NCBI GenBank assembly: GCA_037132075.1
Contig: JBAXPV010000015.1
Span: 28,506-92,505, forward strand
Direction of reading: 5' to 3'
DNA length: 64,000 nucleotides
Source: JBAXPV01 sp037132075
GTDB lineage: Bacteria > Bacteroidota > Bacteroidia > Bacteroidales > CAIXZF01
Position numbers and translations under genes: made by a program. Below the pieces are notes generated by a model that was not told the DNA's origin, did not search any database, and worked only from the letters and a program-made list of their open reading frames with translations. Below, piece by piece: positions 17,509 to 26,464 of the stretch (positions are counted from its first letter, which is position 1; the number at the start of each line of letters is the position of its first letter).

Positions 17509-18030
17509 TTATTTTACAAACAAGCCTGATGCGCTACTGATCAACTTACCGTCTTCCTCGGTGGTGATCTTGAATGTTAATTTGTTATCTCCTGAAAATT
17601 CACAGCTACATTTTTCCACAAAGGCTTTGCCTTTGTTCAGACCTTTAACCTGGAAAGAAAAATGGTCTTTGTCCGTCCAGCTTCCCAAATGATCATGACA
17701 AGTTCCGAAATTGTCAATCGTATACCAATGGATCTGGCTTGAACCCGGGTCATAATTAACCATATTCAGACTGCGTAATTTCCCGAGTTCAGGGTGGTCA
17801 AAAAATTCATCTGCGACAACACCGGCACCATCGATGGCTGTCTTTGCATTAAAATGATAATCAATAACATAATCCTTCCCACCTACATTGTATTTTGAAT
17901 TTTTACATTCCCAATTACCCACAAAGCGCTGCAAATCTTTTTGAGCTTTTGGCATTTCCTGTGCGAAACTGTTGCCGATAAACAAACAGCAAAGGCTGAC
18001 AATTAAAAGTTTGGTTTTGATTGTTTTCAT
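17509..18030 (-). CDS. secreted DUF1579/lipocalin-like protein
   Basis: 173 residues: signal peptide (MKTIKTKLLIVSLCCLFIGNSFA) then LQRFVGNWECKNSKY and further alternating strands (MVNYDPGSSQIHWYTIDNFG, LGSWTDKDHFSFQVKG). The F-x-G-x-W start and overall length fit the DUF1579/lipocalin-like group of exported small-molecule-binding proteins. Four cysteines in the mature part may form disulfides. It is monocistronic, with a terminator directly downstream. The ligand is unknown. Confidence 0.7.
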   Translation of the reverse strand: MKTIKTKLLIVSLCCLFIGNSFAQEMPKAQKDLQRFVGNWECKNSKYNVGGKDYVIDYHFNAKTAIDGAGVVADEFFDHPELGKLRSLNMVNYDPGSSQIHWYTIDNFGTCHDHLGSWTDKDHFSFQVKGLNKGKAFVEKCSCEFSGDNKLTFKITTEEDGKLISSASGLFVK

Positions 18031-18205
18031 AATTAATTTATTTAGTTAATTATTTATATATGTTGTTATGAAACAATTGTATGCGTATATAGTTCGATTC
18101 ATCTGAATAATATATTTCTTTCCGGAATCAAGCGTAGTTGCTTAGAATGTGTTAAGTCGACACTGATTTTTCGAAACCTTTACAATGTAGGAATAGTCAG
18201 TTTGC

Positions 18206-18796
18206 TCATTTTATAAAAGTGAATATCGTTAAATTTGTCGGTCGGGATATCACACCGATAGTGCTTGTCTTGGTAGTTGAACCGTTTTGCGTGCTTTTTG
18301 TCGTAAAAATCCCAAAATCACTTAAGGATAGCTCCACCCCAATCGTGGGTGTCACATAAAGAAACAAGCCGGATTTGAATGCAAAATCAAAATTTGTGTT
18401 TTTAGCGGTACTTTCTCCAAAAGATGTTTTTGACTTGGAGTTTCCAGTGGCATAATCAATATAAGCTTGGATAAAAATTCCGGCGCGGTTAATAGGTTGC
18501 CAGTAATATTTCACCATGGGGCTTATATGAAATAGTGGTCCTTTCGTAGTAAATTCAGGATTTTTGTTTTTGGATGTATTGACAGAATAACCCAGTCCCA
18601 TACCTGCCATCAGATCATTTGTCAAGAAATACCCACCCACTGGCATTAGCTGCAGGACGAAGTTTTTTACGCTTGAATTTGTGTTGTAATGTGTTCCGAT
18701 AGAGCCTCCAACAGAAATAGTGCCTTCTGAAGGCTGAGCGGATAGCTGAAATAAAATCAGCATAGATGTCATTAAAAAAAACATTTTCTTAAACAT
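18206..18796 (-). CDS. outer-membrane beta-barrel protein
   Basis: 196 residues with a signal peptide ending LSAQ, then repeated amphipathic strands (GTISVGGSIGTHYNT, LMAGMGLGYSVNTSKN, AGIFIQAYIDYATGNSKS, GVELSLSDFGIF). The protein ends in an aromatic-terminated strand (LTIFTFIK), as OmpA/OmpW-like eight-stranded barrels do. It is a porin-like or structural outer-membrane protein of the 'outer membrane beta-barrel' type common in Bacteroidota. It is flanked by gaps of about 200 bases, and no operon partner is evident. Confidence 0.8.
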   Translation of the reverse strand: MFKKMFFLMTSMLILFQLSAQPSEGTISVGGSIGTHYNTNSSVKNFVLQLMPVGGYFLTNDLMAGMGLGYSVNTSKNKNPEFTTKGPLFHISPMVKYYWQPINRAGIFIQAYIDYATGNSKSKTSFGESTAKNTNFDFAFKSGLFLYVTPTIGVELSLSDFGIFTTKSTQNGSTTKTSTIGVISRPTNLTIFTFIK

Positions 18797-18998
18797 AGCT
18801 TTAATATTTATGCCAGGATGGCGGTTAATATTTACTTATGTCCAACATAAACCCGGACATATATAATTACAAACCAGCAAGAATAATGTTCAATAAAGCC
18901 TCTGAGGACAGGGCTATTAAAGCAGCGGCAAGCCCGGGGATGTAATATTCAGGACAACAGCTATGAAACTGTGCAAATACTTTTACAGGTATCGGTGA

Positions 18999-20207
18999 TT
19001 ATTTTCCCTGAAGTGGTATAGAAAAGTAGAAAATAGACCCTTGGGTGCGATTCGGCTGATACCAGATCTTTCCGCCATGCAATTCTACCAGCGCTTTAGA
19101 AACAGACAAACCCAGTCCGCTACCTTCAAAGCCACGGTTTACACCTTCTTCTCCCTGTCTGAACCTGTCAAACATAGATTTTGACACCTCTTTTCTAATC
19201 CCGATGCCGGAATCTTCAACATAAAAGATGATACTTTCAGTGCCGTCTTTTATGTATCCCATTTCAATACTGCCTGTATGTGTATATTTGAGGGCATTAC
19301 TCACCAGGTTTGTCAAAACTTTGTGAATGATAGAAGCATCGCATTTTACAATACACGATACTTCAAAAATATTTTCGGAAATTTTAAATTGCAAGCCTTT
19401 CTGATTTGCCTCATAAAAATAGAAGGCGCTGATGTCGCCTAATATTTCCTGTAAGTCAACTTCTTTCGAGTCAGGAACAAACTGTCCGGTTTCGATTTTT
19501 GACATCAGGATAAGCTCATTGATTGTATTTAAAAATCTTAAACTTGACTCCTTTACAACAGCCATAAACTCTGTTCTTTCCTTTTCTGAATTTTCGCTGC
19601 TATTCAAAAGTTCCACGAAACCCGTAATTCCATTCAAAGGAGTGCGAATCTCGTGAGAGATATTTTGCAGGAATGACGTCTTCAGATTATCGCTTTCTTC
19701 AGCCTTTTCTTTTGAAGCCCTGAGACTTTTATTCAAAAGCTCTAACTCTACCGTTCTTTCCCTGACTTTAAGTTCTAATGATGCATTCAATAGTTCGAGC
19801 TGTTGCGACAGGAAGCGGGTTTCGAGCAAATTTTTGATACGAAGATCAACTTCGATTAAATCAAATGGTTTGGTCAGGAAATCGTTCGCCCCTCCAGCGA
19901 GAGCCCTTTGTCTTGACTCGGTGGTTACATCAGCGGTGAGGACTAAAATAGGGAGGAAAGAAGTGCGTGGGTGAACCTCTCTTAGCTTTTCCATGATATC
20001 AAAGCCGTTTAAGGGAGACATCATCAGGTCAAGCAAAATCAGATCCGGTTTAAATGAATAATAGAGATCCAACACCTTACCTGGATTCGTCGTCGTTTCC
20101 AGATTCTTATAACCCTGTATTTCAAGCAATCCAAGCAAAACATCAATGTTTGCTTGTTCATCATCGACAATAAGGATATTGGGTTCTTTGTAATTTTTAG
20201 AATACAT
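18999..20207 (-). CDS. receiver-histidine kinase (REC-HisKA-HATPase)
   Basis: 402 residues. The N-terminal receiver (about 10-125) has DDE acidic residues, Asp60 in LILLDLMM and Lys113 in FLTKPF. A coiled linker (130-170) leads to HisKA with His185 in NISHEIRTPLNG, then HATPase with N box NLVSNALKYT, G1 VEDSGIGI and G2 GSGLGLSVSKA. There is no membrane segment, so this is a soluble kinase whose activity is gated by phosphorylation of its own receiver. It lies 53 bases downstream of the PAS-kinase-receiver gene and is probably its co-transcribed partner. It is paralogous to the product of 62193-63386, with Asp60 and His185 at identical positions. Confidence 0.95.
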   Translation of the reverse strand: MYSKNYKEPNILIVDDEQANIDVLLGLLEIQGYKNLETTTNPGKVLDLYYSFKPDLILLDLMMSPLNGFDIMEKLREVHPRTSFLPILVLTADVTTESRQRALAGGANDFLTKPFDLIEVDLRIKNLLETRFLSQQLELLNASLELKVRERTVELELLNKSLRASKEKAEESDNLKTSFLQNISHEIRTPLNGITGFVELLNSSENSEKERTEFMAVVKESSLRFLNTINELILMSKIETGQFVPDSKEVDLQEILGDISAFYFYEANQKGLQFKISENIFEVSCIVKCDASIIHKVLTNLVSNALKYTHTGSIEMGYIKDGTESIIFYVEDSGIGIRKEVSKSMFDRFRQGEEGVNRGFEGSGLGLSVSKALVELHGGKIWYQPNRTQGSIFYFSIPLQGK

Positions 20208-20260
20208 ATCTTAAATTTAATAATATTTTTGGCAATGAATCCAGTTTGATAATCTGGGTA

Positions 20261-23092
20261 TTATTTTAGTAATTTGTCAATCAGACTCAAAAAAGCCATA
20301 ATCTCAATAGGTTTAGTCAGGTAATGGCTGGCTCCGCTTTTCAGTAAAGCTGCTATCTGTTCAGGCCTGGCATCAGCACTAAGCACAATCACAGGGACTT
20401 TTGTTAAGTTCGCATCTGCCAGCAAATCAGCTAAGACCTCTTCTCCATGAATATCTGGCAAATCGAGATCCAGCAATATGAGTTGTGGGCTATGTTGAAG
20501 TACCAGATCTATCGTTTTGCGCCCATACTGGCTGTTGACTAAAGTTATCCCCGGACGATGATTTTCCAGAATATCCGCTACCAGCTCAACATTTGAATGA
20601 TTGTCTTCAATGTAAAGTATCGTTGATTTTCTATTACTATTGACCGGTTGAAGCTCATTATTTAGCTGAAGAACCTCATCACCCACTTCAATTGCATCTG
20701 AGGCAGGCAACTCTATCCAAAAGTCACTTCCTTTGCCAGGGATGCTGTGAAAGCCGATCAAGCCGCCCATGGCATCCATTAATTTTTTTGTAATAGGAAG
20801 CCCAAGCCCTGTTCCCTCAGTTCCGCTTTCCTCCGGGGCAATTCTCTCATAGGGAGTAAAAAGCTTACTAAAGTCTTCAGGCTTTATCCCAATTCCAGTA
20901 TCAGAAACAGTAATTCTGATTTTTGCCAATCCCAGTTCAGAAATCGGAATAGGCTGCATTTTTATTGTAACCGATCCATACTCACGATTATACTTAAGCG
21001 CATTGGTAAGTAAATTGAGCAAAACCTGTTTAACACACTGAAGATCACCCACAACGAACATTTTATCAGATGGTGTATTGGTAAAGATCAACTTCATGTT
21101 CATTTTCTGAGCCTTGGGTTGAACGATATCAATCATTTCCCTGATGACAGACTGCAGGGCAATTGGTTCCATCTTCAACGACAATTTACCTGCTTCAATA
21201 CGGGTAATATCCAGAACCTCATTGATCAGGTTAAGCAAATGATTCCCGCTTTTTAGAATATGACTGACACCCTTTCGCTGGGAGGAAGTGATGTCGTCCA
21301 TTTCAAGTAACTGCGCAAAACCCAGGATTGAATTCATAGGTGTCCGCAATTCATGGCTCATTCGGGAAAGGAATTCGCTTTTCGCCAGGTTTGCTTGTTC
21401 AGCTTCATGTCTTGCCTTTAACACCTCTGCCTCAGCTTTTTTACGCTCGGTAATGTCAACCATTACAGTTAAAAGGCAAACTTCAGAGCCAACAACGATA
21501 GGATGAGCTGAAAACAGCCCGATTCGGACGTCTCCGGACTTGGTTAAGGCATCTATTTCAACATCTTTTACAGGAATATTGTGTTTAAGTTTCCGGTACA
21601 ACACTTCACGCATCTTAGGCGCTTCAAAGAGATTGAGGTCAATGGATGACTTCCCGATGATTTCCTCACGCAGATACCCAAATGTGTTCAAAAATGAGGC
21701 ATTTACATCAATAAAAACTCCTGTTTCAAAATCAGAGATGGCCATTATCGATGGATTGGATTGAAAGGCCGTTGAGAATTTCTCTTCAGAGACTTTGATT
21801 TTGGCAACATCTTTACTCACACCAAAAATCGCAGGTTTACCATCCCAATGGCCACGGCTGATTCTTGTTTCTACAGGAATGTAATCCCCTGAATTTGTGA
21901 TTAAAGGAACCGGGCAGAAATCTGCAGTTCCTGCCAGCATTTCACCAACGATACGTCCTGCTTCTTCTCGTCGTTCAGCAGGATGACACATCAGCACTGA
22001 TTTGTCAATTAGTTCCTCCTCACTATAGCCCAGGCGTTGCCTAACAGTGTCATTGATATGTATGATATTTCCCTGCTCATCCAAAACAAAGAGGAAGTCA
22101 TCGATCGTATTGAAAAATGTTTCATAATTTGTCCTGATCTGAGAAAGGGACTCTTCTCCCAGTTTACGATCTGTGATATCCTGAAGTGTGCCGTAAGTTC
22201 CTGTGATCTCGTCGTTTTCATTTAAACCCAAACGGGCAAATACTTCGATCCATTTGAATCCCCCATCTTTCGTGAGGTAACGTACTACATGCCTGCAATA
22301 ATCCTTTTGACGCATTATCAAAGGTTTGAATAACTCCATGTTACGGTCCCGGTCATCAGGATGGACATAATTGACAAACAACTTCCCTATTGACTCTTCC
22401 ACACTAAACCCGCTAATCTCCTCCCATGATTTATTCAGAAATACCCACAAACCCTCAGTATCTGTTTTAAAGATAATCTCTTTAACATTCTCGACAACAG
22501 TCTTATAGCTTAGCTCACTTTCCTGTAAGGCCTCTTCAACCCTTTTGCGTTCCTCAATTTCAAGTTGAAGGTTGAAGTTGGTTTTTTCTAATTCAGCGGT
22601 CCTTAACAGTATATTCTTTTCAAGATTAACATTCAGATTCCGAATCTCTTCCTCAGATTTCAACTGATCTGTAATGTCTTTGATAATGGAATACAGCAAG
22701 ATTCTTCCATTGAATTCAACGGGGCCGGAAAAAACCTCTACGTCACGTATTGTCCCATTAGCCAGCCTATGTCTAAACTGGAAATACCGTCGGTTCTCAA
22801 CTCTTGCCGTATTCATTTCTTCGAGGATCTCCTCATAAGACAAAGTGTTGATATCAGCGATATTTTTTAAGCAAAGATCCTCCTGCGACCAACCATAATA
22901 AGTAGCGGCAGCCTTATTGGCATGTAGGATTGATCCTTTTTCCGGGTCAATCATCAGCATAACGGAATGATTGGAAACAAATAATGACTGAAACAAAGTG
23001 ATGTCCTCAAAGCCCTGATTGTCTCCGGCTTTGAAGGATTTTGAATCACTAAGCGCTTGCACAACTTTATTCGTTGACTTATTCATTTCCAT
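20261..23092 (-). CDS. multi-PAS hybrid sensor histidine kinase with C-terminal receiver
   Basis: 943 residues with no TM segment. Four PAS domains (about 30-145, 185-310, 315-435 and 435-555; for example SILHANKAAATYYGWS, GFSVEESIGKLFVNYVHPDD, GNIIHINDTVRQRLGYSEEE) each carry PAC-like ends (DITDR, DITERKKAE). HisKA follows with EFLSRMSHELRTPMNSILGF, then HATPase with NLLTNALKYN, DTGIGI and GTGLGLPI. The C-terminal receiver (about 825-943) has LYIEDNHSNVELV, LILLDLDLPD and the switch Lys in LTKPIE. It is a cytoplasmic multi-input hybrid kinase. It precedes the REC-kinase gene at 18999, together resembling the cassette at 59587-63386. Confidence 0.95.
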   Translation of the reverse strand: MEMNKSTNKVVQALSDSKSFKAGDNQGFEDITLFQSLFVSNHSVMLMIDPEKGSILHANKAAATYYGWSQEDLCLKNIADINTLSYEEILEEMNTARVENRRYFQFRHRLANGTIRDVEVFSGPVEFNGRILLYSIIKDITDQLKSEEEIRNLNVNLEKNILLRTAELEKTNFNLQLEIEERKRVEEALQESELSYKTVVENVKEIIFKTDTEGLWVFLNKSWEEISGFSVEESIGKLFVNYVHPDDRDRNMELFKPLIMRQKDYCRHVVRYLTKDGGFKWIEVFARLGLNENDEITGTYGTLQDITDRKLGEESLSQIRTNYETFFNTIDDFLFVLDEQGNIIHINDTVRQRLGYSEEELIDKSVLMCHPAERREEAGRIVGEMLAGTADFCPVPLITNSGDYIPVETRISRGHWDGKPAIFGVSKDVAKIKVSEEKFSTAFQSNPSIMAISDFETGVFIDVNASFLNTFGYLREEIIGKSSIDLNLFEAPKMREVLYRKLKHNIPVKDVEIDALTKSGDVRIGLFSAHPIVVGSEVCLLTVMVDITERKKAEAEVLKARHEAEQANLAKSEFLSRMSHELRTPMNSILGFAQLLEMDDITSSQRKGVSHILKSGNHLLNLINEVLDITRIEAGKLSLKMEPIALQSVIREMIDIVQPKAQKMNMKLIFTNTPSDKMFVVGDLQCVKQVLLNLLTNALKYNREYGSVTIKMQPIPISELGLAKIRITVSDTGIGIKPEDFSKLFTPYERIAPEESGTEGTGLGLPITKKLMDAMGGLIGFHSIPGKGSDFWIELPASDAIEVGDEVLQLNNELQPVNSNRKSTILYIEDNHSNVELVADILENHRPGITLVNSQYGRKTIDLVLQHSPQLILLDLDLPDIHGEEVLADLLADANLTKVPVIVLSADARPEQIAALLKSGASHYLTKPIEIMAFLSLIDKLLK

Positions 23093-23284
23093 TCATTAAC
23101 AAAGGCTTTACCCAAAAAAAAATACATGCGAATCACTTCTTCAAATGAACGCAAGGGGCATTTTAAGGTATTTACCTTATAATTGAGGATGCTAAATTAA
23201 GAAATTTAAGGCAAGTTTTTGTGCATTTTTGAATCTGCACTAAAAACAATTTCGACTCAATTAAACCTCCAGTATGTAAATGGT

Positions 23285-23689
23285 TTATCTTAAGATAAAT
23301 GGAACAAGCGATGCGATAAGTCCGGTGCAAATAACCACGAGCATAAACAAATTATACCTGACATTATAATTGCCCAACAAACTGTGATCATAATACTTAT
23401 CAACGCTTTGGTCCTGGTACATGAGCATCAGTCCCGAAAGCAGTTTGGCCCGCGTTTGTTTGCCCCGCATCAAGCCAAAGATAACCACAATATTGACCAG
23501 GACAATGAGGAAGACGAAGAGAAACATCACAATTAGAACCGAGCTTTCAGTTCTTGATTTCTCAACCATACCGGCATTGACAGCCAGGGTAATGAGGTTC
23601 AATAATATGGCTGCCATAATGAACAGCGTGTCAGTCCTGGTATTTTGCTGTAATTCAGATACGATGTGTTTATGAACTTGTGTTAGCAT
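23285..23689 (-). CDS. small membrane protein, three TM segments
   Basis: 134 residues from ATG at 23689; the frame could begin 20 codons earlier, but that extension is not protein-like. A short N-terminal cytoplasmic helix (VHKHIVSELQQNTRTD) is followed by a TM hairpin (TLFIMAAILLNLITLAVNAG and VLIVMFLFVFLIVLVNIVVI). A soluble stretch with YQDQSVDKYYDHSLLGNYNV comes next, then a C-terminal TM (LFMLVVICTGLIASLVPFIL). I do not recognise the family. The topology resembles small membrane effector proteins, but nothing nearby supports a defence role. Confidence 0.65.
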   Translation of the reverse strand: MLTQVHKHIVSELQQNTRTDTLFIMAAILLNLITLAVNAGMVEKSRTESSVLIVMFLFVFLIVLVNIVVIFGLMRGKQTRAKLLSGLMLMYQDQSVDKYYDHSLLGNYNVRYNLFMLVVICTGLIASLVPFILR

Positions 23690-23763
23690 TGTTTTGATTA
23701 TTAAATGATTTTTAAATAACGGACATATTCCAATATGTAAATTTAGCATTTCTATAGAAGAAA

Positions 23764-24159
23764 TTACTCTTTGATGAATTTCTTTTGAAGAATTTCATGG
23801 TCACCCTTACATTCAGATTCTAAAGGGACATGCCAGCCGGCCGGACAAAGTTGACCTGGATCTGCTATAGCACTATAATTATACAATGCCCCATAAACCG
23901 AATCAAAAGCAATTGAATCATTGTTGTAATAGCATCGGGCGCCACTTGTGAGTGCATACCAGCTTGCGGTATTGGCAACATTCGGGATCGCCACACCATT
24001 ATTGTAATGGGTGGTTTTCAGGTTTTGCTTGAATCAGGCAATACTTCCAATATGGATTGTATCATATACATTACCATCGTAATCACTTATCGTTTGGGCA
24101 ATGCCTTGCCAGGCAAAAGAAATAAGAACCGTAATAAAAATGTATGATCTTTTCATCAT
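23764..24159 (-). pseudogene. FISUMP-domain secreted protein, interrupted and truncated
   Basis: From ATG at 24157-24159 the frame gives a signal peptide (MMKRSYIFITVLISFAWQG, then IAQ) and the start of a FISUMP (Fibrobacter succinogenes major paralogous) domain: DYDGNVYDTIHIGSIA, then TGA at 24034-24036. It resumes in frame as FKQNLKTTHYNNGVAIPNV ... SGARCYYNNDS ... YNYSAIAD, then LCPAGWHVPLESE. The TGA occupies the Trp of the family's Q-x-W-F/M-x-x-N-L-x-T motif. The domain ends abruptly after HVPLESE with an unrelated tail. A nonsense mutation plus a 3' truncation make it non-functional. Confidence 0.83.
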
Positions 24160-24173
24160 AATTGAGTTTTAGT

Positions 24174-24668
24174 TTATTTGACTTTTTTAAATTTGAGGTC
24201 AGCCATTGGAAACTGTGCCTTGTTTTCTGTGTATCGAAGCTCTGCAGCCATTTCACCACTGCTCGTAGCGGGGCTAAGCCATATTTCTACTTCCTTGTCG
24301 CTTAATGGATCATTCGTATAAATCTTTCCGATCGAACCACAAACAACAACATAAGAGACGCCAGTCCAGGAAGATGGCAATCCCCAATTTTTCTTCAGTT
24401 TCCCCGTTTTAAATTCGGCTGATCCAATAGAACCGCTCACAGTTTTATCACTCTTTATCTGTATTGTGACAGTAGCTGAGTCTTGATAAAAATTGAATTT
24501 CATCCATTTGGGTTCTGTACGAACCATGATATTTGTTTTTCCTGTTTTCCATTCACCAACATAATCCGGGGATAAAGTGCTTTTACTACAGCTCCCTAAT
24601 AAGATTATCGATAAAATTGTGACAAAACTGTAAAGTTTCATTCTGCGAAACATCTGATTGATATTCAT
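24174..24668 (-). CDS. hypothetical lipoprotein
   Basis: 164 residues. The N terminus holds a hydrophobic stretch ending in the lipobox ILLGSC; ATGs at 24668, 24653 and 24641 all keep the signal. The mature domain (DYVGEWKTGKTNIMVR ... TVTIQIKSDKTVSGSIGSAE ... MAAELRYTENKAQFP) has the alternating pattern of a lipocalin-like beta-barrel. No known family can be named. It lies 14 bases upstream of the broken FISUMP gene on the same strand. Confidence 0.7.
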   Translation of the reverse strand: MNINQMFRRMKLYSFVTILSIILLGSCSKSTLSPDYVGEWKTGKTNIMVRTEPKWMKFNFYQDSATVTIQIKSDKTVSGSIGSAEFKTGKLKKNWGLPSSWTGVSYVVVCGSIGKIYTNDPLSDKEVEIWLSPATSSGEMAAELRYTENKAQFPMADLKFKKVK

Positions 24669-24734
24669 ATAATTACATTATTTAGTTTAAACAAATCATT
24701 TACACGTTTCTCATGCCTCAAACGATATTCGCCT

Positions 24735-25322
24735 CTAGCGTTTCGGCAAATTATACCTTTTTGGATACTGTTTCACATACGACTCAATTTCCTCCTGGAA
24801 AGTAAATTCCTCCAAAGGTACCGGCTCAGCATTCCTGATGTCTTTAGCCATCTTACTGATATCCTCTTTTGGGTTAAACAAGGCAGCCATTTCATTGGTG
24901 ATATCTATTAAAGTTATGTCCGGATCTGAATAATTGAGTTCGAATTTGCTGACAATGGCCACCAGGCCGTTCTTTTTTGCAAGTTCCGGTATTTTGCTCT
25001 TAATTGAATCCAAGACCGGTATCGCAGAACCCGTGCAGAAAACCATCTGGTGTAGTAAATGTTGAAAAGACATTAGACTATACAGGGCTTCGTCCATTTT
25101 TACAGTATCATGTGCCTCCTGAGCATCGTTGTAGGCTTTTTGTTTGTCCTTAATATGGCTTGGAAAATACTGAGACCGGCTAAATGCAAACACGACAACG
25201 CGGCTATCATAGGTTCCAATTTTTATTTTTCCCTGAGCCAATACCCTGCTGTGCGGAAATAACATAATGATTGTCGCGAATATTATCGCTGTGCTTTGAA
25301 TGTGTTGTTTAAATTGTTTCAT
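24735..25322 (-). CDS. secreted protein of unknown function
   Basis: 195 residues with a signal peptide (hydrophobic core IIFATIIMLFPHSRVLAQ). The mature part starts with the distinctive IGTYDSRVVVFAFSRSQYF. A charged helical region follows (KQKAYNDAQEAHDTVKMDEA), then LAKKNGLVAIVSKFELNYSD and DITLIDITNEMAALFNP. The IGTYDSR opening and helical hairpin recall periplasmic Skp/OmpH-type proteins in outline, but this is weak and I make no functional call. It is probably co-transcribed with the lipoprotein at 24174-24668 (66-base gap). Confidence 0.7.
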   Translation of the reverse strand: MKQFKQHIQSTAIIFATIIMLFPHSRVLAQGKIKIGTYDSRVVVFAFSRSQYFPSHIKDKQKAYNDAQEAHDTVKMDEALYSLMSFQHLLHQMVFCTGSAIPVLDSIKSKIPELAKKNGLVAIVSKFELNYSDPDITLIDITNEMAALFNPKEDISKMAKDIRNAEPVPLEEFTFQEEIESYVKQYPKRYNLPKR

Positions 25323-25522
25323 GGTTTGTGCCCCCTGTTTGAATGATTATTTGTGTACATCTATAATATTTTACATATTTGAGCCCTGGTTTAGCAGATT
25401 TCTCCGGGATTGTGAATCAAAATTACACTGGACTTTATAGACAGGCTTGAAATTCGTTTGTAAATTCCTTGTAAGAGTTTTGCAAGCGTTTTTCTATGTA
25501 TCTCATTTTTAATATTTAACCT

Positions 25523-26464
25523 TTGCAACAGCAAGAAAGACTTCTCTTCGATCTTTTAAAGAAAAAAATTGTTGCCGCAATGCAACAGTCTTTTCAGGGG
25601 ATCAACCCAGTCATTGAAGAATGGAAGGGGCAGGAGATTGTAGATTTCCAGGAGGAGCTTTTGATTAAGGTAAATGCCAGGCTCAGTGAGAAATGGTTTT
25701 ATACGCATATCAAATCGAACTACAAGGCATTACCGCGGATTGATGTTTTAAATCTTTTGAGTCAATATGCAGCTTATAAAAACTGGGATGATTTTGTTTA
25801 CCACAATAGCGATGTCAAAACGCCGCTTACTCCCCTTGCAAATAAGACGGGTAATAAATATTTCTACCTGGTTCCTGCCATTGCGATCGTCATCATGGGT
25901 GTATTTATATTCCTGTTTATGTCAATCAATACCCGGGAGTATAAATTCAGTTTCTATGATACCGACACTAAGGAGGCAATCAAAAACTGCAGGATTGAAA
26001 TTACGGTTCTCGGGGAGAACGAATCACCCCAGAATTATCTATGCGACACTTTGGGGAACTTTCTTATCAGGACTGACAACAGCAAAATTAAAATGATCGT
26101 TCAGTCACCATATTATATTAGGGATACCGTGGAGCGTATCATGAAAAAGTTCAACCGGAATGAAAAGGTCGGGCTACATGCCAATGAATATGCCTTGATG
26201 CTGAACTATTTCTCACAAATGAAAGTAGCTGACTGGCAAAAGCGACGCACTGGTCTTGACAAACTCCTTGATGACAAGGTTGTGATTTACCAGGTGTATC
26301 ACGACAAGTCCCAGGCAGGCATGCAATTGTTCAATAAGTGGGAATTCATTGACAAATTGACGATCCCTACCAACAGCTTAAAGAACATTGAAATCCTGGA
26401 GACCAGGTCAATTGCGGAAAAAATCATGATCCTGAAATTCAGGGTAAAAGAGCAGGGATTATGA
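25523..26464 (+). CDS. single-pass membrane protein, unknown function
   Basis: 313 residues, apparently starting at TTG (25523); the next ATG is 19 codons in and would remove part of a conserved-looking helix. The N-terminal cytoplasmic domain (1-100: RLLFDLLKKKIVAAMQQSF ... LSEKWFYTHIKSN ... RIDVLNLLSQYAAYKNWDDF) has a LSxYAxYKxWxDF ending shared by a set of Bacteroidota membrane proteins. One TM segment follows (YFYLVPAIAIVIMGVFIFLF) and then a periplasmic domain of about 180 residues. The stop overlaps the next start (ATGA, 26461-26464), so the two genes are translationally coupled. Confidence 0.7.
   Translation: MQQQERLLFDLLKKKIVAAMQQSFQGINPVIEEWKGQEIVDFQEELLIKVNARLSEKWFYTHIKSNYKALPRIDVLNLLSQYAAYKNWDDFVYHNSDVKTPLTPLANKTGNKYFYLVPAIAIVIMGVFIFLFMSINTREYKFSFYDTDTKEAIKNCRIEITVLGENESPQNYLCDTLGNFLIRTDNSKIKMIVQSPYYIRDTVERIMKKFNRNEKVGLHANEYALMLNYFSQMKVADWQKRRTGLDKLLDDKVVIYQVYHDKSQAGMQLFNKWEFIDKLTIPTNSLKNIEILETRSIAEKIMILKFRVKEQGL

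Noticed and set aside
23285..23689. Small TM protein as an anti-phage membrane effector
   Set aside because: Topology alone is suggestive, but there is no nucleotide cyclase, sensor or other defence gene next to it.
13835..24036. TGA read as tryptophan (alternative genetic code), suggested by TGA at Trp sites in the AraC copy and FISUMP gene
   Set aside because: Intact genes here end normally at TGA (for example AsmA at 45909-45911, DUF4337 at 36423-36425 and the antitoxin at 42659-42661), and other interrupted genes have TAA. The standard bacterial code fits.
25142..25322. Skp/OmpH chaperone call for the 24735-25322 product
   Set aside because: Only the IGTYDSR-like opening and a helical stretch resemble the family. 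The length, cysteine and C-terminal sequence do not, so it is left as unknown.
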